Positions 58,200 to 64,000 of a stretch of 64,000 nt of DNA are shown here, one piece after another. The notes below the pieces were generated by a model. The model saw only the letters and a list, made by a program, of their open reading frames with translations. It ran no database searches and had not been told where the DNA came from. Each line of letters starts with the position of its first letter. Position 1 is the stretch's first letter. Source of the DNA: Stenopsyche tienmushanensis (taxonomy: Eukaryota > Arthropoda > Insecta > Trichoptera > Stenopsychidae); NCBI GenBank assembly GCA_008973525.1, contig WACJ01000124.1, positions 124,001-188,000 of the forward strand, in the 5' to 3' direction. The translations under genes were made by a program, and so were the position numbers.

Positions 58200-60129
58200 T
58201 TACTGCTTTGCAAGCATGTGGCCAGGGCTTGTCTAGAGTAGCAATATTTCGACATTTACTTTTAGTTTTGTAATAAGTTTTGGTGCGACGTATATTATGT
58301 TTGAGCATATATTTAGAAAGGTTTTTTTTAAATTCAGAAAATGAATATTATTTTGGATCCCAAATGTACATGAAACTATGGGAATGGAATTGTAATCGGC
58401 TAAGTTGGATGATTTTAACTTATTTCATTTGACGTATTTCATTAAAAAGATTCACTATCCTTGCTATAACTAATTAGAAAAACTTTAAAGAATTTTTATG
58501 CATTCGATACACCGAAACTATAAACGATTTCGTCTATTGAAAACCAATGCCATGTGAGCTTTGGTTTGTATCCAGTTTTACAAAATTGTTGATATAAGTG
58601 CGTTTCCAGGTTCCTATCCAAATTAAAGTTTTTATTATAATTCCATTGTCAAAGCATTTGTATTTTTGCATATTTTTTCTGTTTTGTAGATATCATATAG
58701 TCATAATATATGCCATTATTTTTAAAAGCGTAAAATATAAATTTCAATTAAATCCTTATCACTTGAGAGTATCTGTTGCATATTCGTATCGATGATGTGT
58801 TGAAAATATAGACTATGTAGTCTTGGACAAATTTGTGTAATATCCGGCACAAATTAATCCAGCATGTGGCCAATATAGTCAAGCACTGAGCTTGAAAGAC
58901 CTATTAAATAAAATAAACATCCATTCACCTACTATTTCATTTTGGAGTATGTGATGGTTTTTGGTAATGAGCCAATACAATTTACATTTTTATATAAGCA
59001 TAATATACTATGCTGAATAGATGGATGAACATATTATTGATTATGTTGTATTTCCAATAAGTGCACTTACTAATCGTAGATTCAAGTAGTTTATTACGCT
59101 TAAAGAGCTAATATGGAAAAAACACAGTGAAAATTAACTGATCTTAAATTAGATAAGTTGCAGTAGCTTGTTTGCAAGAAGACAATATCGCTGGAAAGAA
59201 TTCTCCTCATATATAAAATTATCCTGAAACCTTTGTGGATCTTTGGAACATAGCCCGTAAGTTCAACGTGGATATAATATAGCTCCAGTTGCATCCTACG
59301 GAAATGAATTCTTATTTTAAAACATTCCAGTTACTATTACCTCTATGTGCTTTCGTATTTATTTTCAGGCAAAAGCAACAAAACCCTTGCTCAGAATATA
59401 ACATTTTTATTTTAAAATGGGTTAAAGGGACGTTTTTTAGTATCCGGAGGAGAAGAGAGAGGGATGTAGAAAAATTAGCCGGAAACCGTAGGATTTAACT
59501 GCCGGAAATATTTACATATTTAAATGGCTGCCTTATTTTTCCGGATGGAGTGAAATGTATGTGTTACCAATTTTTCATTAAAAAAATTCGTCCGTTTGCT
59601 TAATGTGTGCGTACAATATTAATTTATTTCGGGGTCAAAGGTTTCCCTTATCATTGCATGCCAGACCCACAGTCAGTTAAGTCTCTCGGAAAATGTATGG
59701 AGTCTGCGAATGTTGATAGTGAACCCACACACGTCCCGTATAAAGACGTATTTCCGCGTGTACGTCGTAACATCTGAATTTATGCGATTACAATTATCAA
59801 AATTTATTTTTCTTTCGTTAAAAGGGCGTACAATGTATCTTTTAATCGGTTTATTGGTATTAATGTAAATGTTCATAGTTTTCGACTATAACAAATAGAT
59901 CTGTTTTCTTGAATGAGCGTCGGAGAGATAATACTTCCGAAGAGGATTGCTTATTGTTGATTTTTATTCAAATACTATTATAAATGAGTATCGATCATTA
60001 ACCAATTGGGGGTTGTTATTCACATGCAACACGATCATACTTTTACGTTTAAATTCCATTGCAAGCATCGATTTTTATTTCTAGCATAATTGAAATATTT
60101 CGTACATATTATATTATAGTTACATTACA
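58200..60129. other. AT-rich DNA, nothing recognised
   Basis: Short AT-rich frames only. Confidence 0.4.
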
Positions 60130-60416
60130 TTATAGTTAAATCCCGTTTATTGCGAACTTAATTTTGTTGGATTTGTTCTTTCGCAATATTTGTTGTTGAA
60201 CTATAAATCAGAAACTAAACATAAATGCAATAACTATTTGATGGAAACAGTTAAATATTATGAAAGCTACAAAAGGTTTTCAAAATATAAACGAAAATAT
60301 TAGTCTTTCAGCCATTCCTGGAAGCATTGAAGGTATTGATGTAGGTGATGTTCAAACTTTGCTTAAATTATATGGCGAATCCTTAGCCAACAAAGAGATG
60401 TTAATTAATTAAATTA
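60130..60416 (+). mobile_element. Tigger/pogo remnant with transposase C terminus
   Basis: A self-complementary end (CCCGTTTATTGCGAA, later TTCGCAATATTTG) at about 60140-60200 is followed at 60302-60416 by an open frame ending in a stop. The frame includes IEGIDVGDVQTLLKLYGESL, which fits the extreme C terminus of CENPB/Tigger transposases and shares DVQTLL with the 8.7 kb relic. The rest of the transposase has been deleted, so this resembles an internally deleted copy. The right end is not visible. Confidence 0.5.
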
Positions 60417-60655
60417 TTTAAAATCAAGGTGCAAAATCTGAATTAAATATCCAATTTTAACTTCGAGTGACCACTTGTGCTCTGAGCGCGGGGGAGAAAC
60501 TAGCTAGATTTGTTAATTGAAACAACAAAAAAACTAGCTTAGATTATATATATTGTAAATTAAGACTATATAAAATAAATAATTAAAATAGATAAATATA
60601 TACGTTTTATTGGTGAGGGTAAGTCCAGTCTCACTTCATTTGGAGCGAGCCACTA
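60417..60655. other. Short spacer with a direct repeat
   Basis: AACTAGCTAGAT near 60498 recurs as AACTAGCTTAGAT near 60531. Nothing else. Confidence 0.4.
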
Positions 60656-61256
60656 ATGTAAATTAGCCTCTGGGGAGGGGAGGGGGTTTACTTGAACATG
60701 GAGATCGTAAAAAGCTCCGGGGATGCATTTCTCCCCATAACTTACACAAAAAACCCTAAATGCCCTAAAAATGAATGAGTGGCCACAAGGTTTGTGTGTC
60801 CAACCGGTCCGCCTTTCAGACCGCTGACATTTCGAATGAGCGTCTCGCGATTGGACGCCATGCTCGGACATGTCCATAGAACGTGGTCTGCGCCCATGAC
60901 CGGATCTAAATATCAAACAGATACGAGATAACAAAAATACCCTTGTAGGTAGTCAGAGGGGGGCGTCATCTGATTCCCCAATCACTCGCCGCGATCCTCG
61001 ACATCTTGCCGAAGATGTCCGCCACCTTCTTCACCGCGCTGCGGGCATGTGTCATGAAGCTCCACGAACTGTCCAACGTGATCTCCAGATATGGGGCCGA
61101 TTGCACGAACTTGACCAAACTCTCATCCATGCGAGGGCGGGGAGGCTGCCGAAAACGACCCTTTAGGATGAGATCTTGCGACTTACAAAGCCGAGAAAGT
61201 TAATTTATTCATGCGGCTTCACTAGCAACGCGAAGTCGTCCGCGTAAGCGAACTGA
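60656..61256 (-). pseudogene. R1-clade LINE remnant with a large internal deletion
   Basis: On the minus strand, IQFAYADDFALLVK (catalytic YADD at 61246-61235) is followed by a shifted frame with YLEITLDSSWSF and GKMSRIAASDWGI. About 80 bases later comes MGADHVLWTCP with GGPVGHTNLVAT. In the intact copy the corresponding DWGL and EHVLW motifs are about 600 bp apart, so roughly 500 bp are deleted here. The order and motifs place it in the R1 clade, but the sequence differs clearly from the 10.2 kb copy, so it is another family. Confidence 0.85.
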
Positions 61257-63182
61257 ATAAGGTAACAAATAATTATGCTGCAACCACGATTCATTTTAGG
61301 CCAGAATATAAGTGCTTTGAAGCCAATCGCGAAATTTCGCGTTGAAACATTCGTTTGCATTCTGCGTGTGACTACTTAAACATCTCTTCAGTAATTCATC
61401 TTTCGACAAATATTTTCTAAAAGTCGGGGTGCAATGGAAAAAGGTGCGCTTCAGGTTCCACTCCAAGCGTTTTAGCTTTTCTTTGCTGGCACTTGCATCA
61501 TCACTAAAACTTGATTGACTCTTGGTGTATCGATTTCCGTGGAAGAATCTGTTACGCGGTTTACTACTTTGGTCTGTGATATTTTATTTTATTTTCAGAT
61601 GCGATGATATTTCAACTTCTAACTTTCAACACATGCTAGAAAAACTGAAGCTAAATTAACGTTAATTGACGCTCTGCTGAAACGATACCAACACTTCTAG
61701 TACTTTTTACCTAAAACCTCTATTTTGAGAATTTACAAATTTGAACGTCAGTCGACATCTCCCTTTTATTTTATTTCTTTCTTCTTCCCGTAGTAAAGGG
61801 CTATAAAGCCAAGTAGTGAATAAGGGTCTAAAATACTTCCAAAATACACTAATGTGATATGGAATTTTTAACATTTTTTACCAGTTTCTAGATTAAAATG
61901 TTAAAATAAACGTTGGTAATCACAAAGTAACGTATGTACTTTTAGTCTTTTATTTAAGAACAATATTGTATTTGTTATGAGTGATGGTGTTTCTCTTGTG
62001 TAAACTTTGAAAGACTATCTCCAAAACAAAAGTAATTTTGTTATGACTATGGACTTAATTAAGCACATTTGAAAATACTGAATTTGAATATATAAGAATA
62101 TTTGAATAATAAGTATCAATCATCAAAATATATAGATGTGAATAATTAATACTATACAATCATAGACGTTTGAATCTAAAAACAGGCGACAAATAGATTA
62201 TGACCATTTGCCTGAATATTAAGAATCTAGTGAATATTTTTTAATTATTCAGTTTAAATAGTGCATTTCAAAAATATGTTAAGACAGACCAAATAAGCTA
62301 TCACTAATTTTGGGTTATAATATATTGATTGAAAGATGTTTCACGACTGAAACGATTATTGAATAAATTTGGCAATAGAATATTTAATTTTGAATTTAAA
62401 TATAATTTATTCAATAAAATCATATTCGAGAATACTGATAGAGATTATGAAATTGATTTTGACTCATTAATAAAAAAAAGTTTACAATTTTGATAAGATA
62501 ACAACTTTTGCTACTTTAATATCCGTACATATTGTCAAAATTAATGTTGAAATTATCATTTAAAATTAATTGATAAAACCTTATAAACACATCGATAGAA
62601 CGCAAACAAATACAAATGTATAGAGCATTTCTTATTTCTAGTTGTTTATTTTATTTTTATGCAAATATATGTTATTTTATATGGAATACAAAAAGTCGAA
62701 TAACAAGAGACACTACTGTTTTTCATTTGATATATAATAAAGGAGGTGTGAACTAGTTTTTATTGCGACCACTGCACTTGGCGTAAAAATTTTGTCATAT
62801 TAAGCAGTCATCTACTGTGCAAAACAACGACTACGCTTTTCTATAAAATCTCACTGTGGGATGAAATAATTCTAGTGTACGAGGCTTACTCAGCAGGAAC
62901 AACTGTGAAGTTTATGATAATGGCTGTTTATTTATGCTCCAAAGTCAACTCTGCAAACTGCATAGTTTGATATTTAATAACCCGAACCCGTGCCTATAAA
63001 TTAAGCAAAATCACAAGTTTACCCACCGAGGGGCTTTCGTGTCGAAAGGACCAACTGCCGATTAATTATAAACTGTGTAATGAATACATAACGCCAGTAC
63101 TTTTATTAACTGAACGATTTATTGTGTTGAATACACTTGTGTTTGTATTGAAAAATGTGCTTTAGGAAAACACGTAAACGAT
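61257..63182. other. AT-rich DNA, nothing recognised
   Basis: No convincing frame or repeat. The first 40 bases (TTATGCTGCAACCACGATTC) weakly resemble the LINE-tail start and may be a scrap. Confidence 0.35.
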
Positions 63183-63256
63183 TTTACTGCAATACGAACC
63201 CGGATCTTCTCAATATCCGGTTGCGTGCCTTATCCATTAAGCCGGCTGAATCATAA
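63183..63256 (-). pseudogene. tRNA-like sequence (Arg-type body), pseudogene or SINE head
   Basis: On the minus strand it carries a D-arm GCTTAATGGATAAGGC, as in arginine tRNAs, a partial anticodon stem (CGCAA with TTGAG), and GGGTTCGTATT at the T-loop/B-box position. The acceptor ends and the T stem do not pair, and position 33 is not T, so it is not a functional tRNA. Confidence 0.5.
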
Positions 63257-64000
63257 AACATAACAACGGATATTCACGTACGTTTTCATTAAAACTTCTC
63301 TATAAATGCATACCGTAGCTCAATAGCACGTGAACGATGGTATACGTATATACGGAGTCGATGTTCAAATATTCCCGTTTGAAATTTTCAAATTAAAACG
63401 CGTGTTTTCGATTTCAAAAACATTTCTTTGCATTCATAAGCTGAAAAGGAATATATTTTAAATAGGCCGTTGTTGCTTTCATCTAAATATAAAAATGTTA
63501 CAGCTATCATAGCTTCAGTAATAAATACAATTATGAGATATTATCTAATTAAAAGTATAAACGTGTTTATTTGTTCCAAAGAAAAGTCTTAAAAAATACT
63601 ATTATACATTCTTACCATAGCACATTTTTTTAAATTAAAATACATAAAACATATAGAAATATTTTCGGTATAAATTCTTTAAAATTGATATACTTTTGAA
63701 GTACTCTTTGTGTGCAAAAATATATATTCAGTGTCGCCAAGAGATGAATTTATGACTAAGAGGGTCTGCATCGAGAAGCACGTTGTACCGTCGGATATTA
63801 ATTTAAAAGCGCATTATATGGGTCGACATAGCAAATCCTTGAGACGACCTTCCTTTGAGATATCCCTTAAGAACGACCATGCCTGCATTAATTATATTGA
63901 ATTTATTTGGCGTGCCTTGGCAAAGATTTCATTGTGGCCCGTAAAGTGTTTCATAAAAAGGTAAATGAATAAATCGGCCGCGTCTTGCCTATCAATCTAC
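63257..64000. other. AT-rich DNA to the window edge
   Basis: An 84-codon plus-strand frame at 63710-63964 has no recognised domain or splice context and is not called as a gene. Confidence 0.4.

Noticed and set aside
63183..63256. Functional tRNA-Arg gene
   Set aside because: Acceptor and T stems do not pair and the base at position 33 is not T, so only a tRNA-like relic is supported.
1..64000. CRISPR array or bacterial defence island
   Set aside because: Spliced eukaryotic genes and insect-type transposons; the only regular array is a minisatellite with no spacers.

Overview
The window is nuclear DNA of an arthropod, most likely an insect. It holds spliced genes with GT-AG introns, a eukaryotic cytosolic ribosomal protein gene, and R1-clade, CR1/jockey-like, piggyBac, Tigger/pogo and hAT elements. 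The background is strongly AT-rich, and CpG-rich patches stand out. No bacterial, organellar or viral genome organisation is seen. I cannot name the species.

Layout. At 0.67-1.57 kb (+) is a three-exon PBDC1 homologue. At 5.6-6.8 kb (-) is RpL26, with three coding exons and a probable 5' UTR intron. The two genes converge across about 4 kb of repeat-littered DNA. From 8.4 to 14.3 kb is a transposon nest: a Tigger/pogo remnant, then a decayed LINE on the minus strand whose reverse transcriptase is split by a younger 3.2 kb R1-clade insertion on the plus strand. The R1 copy is flanked by a 15-bp target-site duplication and ends in poly(T). At 14.9-15.6 kb a CpG-rich patch and an exon-like segment ending at a good splice donor may be the 5' end of an unidentified gene reading right.

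From 15.6 to 64 kb no complete gene can be seen. The DNA looks intronic or intergenic. It holds a decayed piggyBac element (16.3-18.0 kb), SINE-like and LINE-tail repeats, a 149-bp hAT MITE (20.06 kb), a hAT transposase relic (41.7 kb), Tigger relics (43.3 and 60.1 kb), R1-clade scraps (55.3 and 60.7-61.3 kb), a GC-rich 22-bp minisatellite with two higher-order periods (46.7-47.8 kb), a 389-bp insert bracketed by an 11-bp direct repeat (57.8-58.2 kb), and several near-perfect hairpins.

PBDC1 and RpL26 both serve translation. The yeast PBDC1 orthologue assists eEF1A biogenesis at the ribosome, and RpL26 is a 60S subunit protein. Their proximity may still be chance. I found no operon-like or defence-like system. 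The most unusual items are the poly(T)-ended nested R1 element, the minisatellite architecture, and piggyBac-type ends that carry palindromes.
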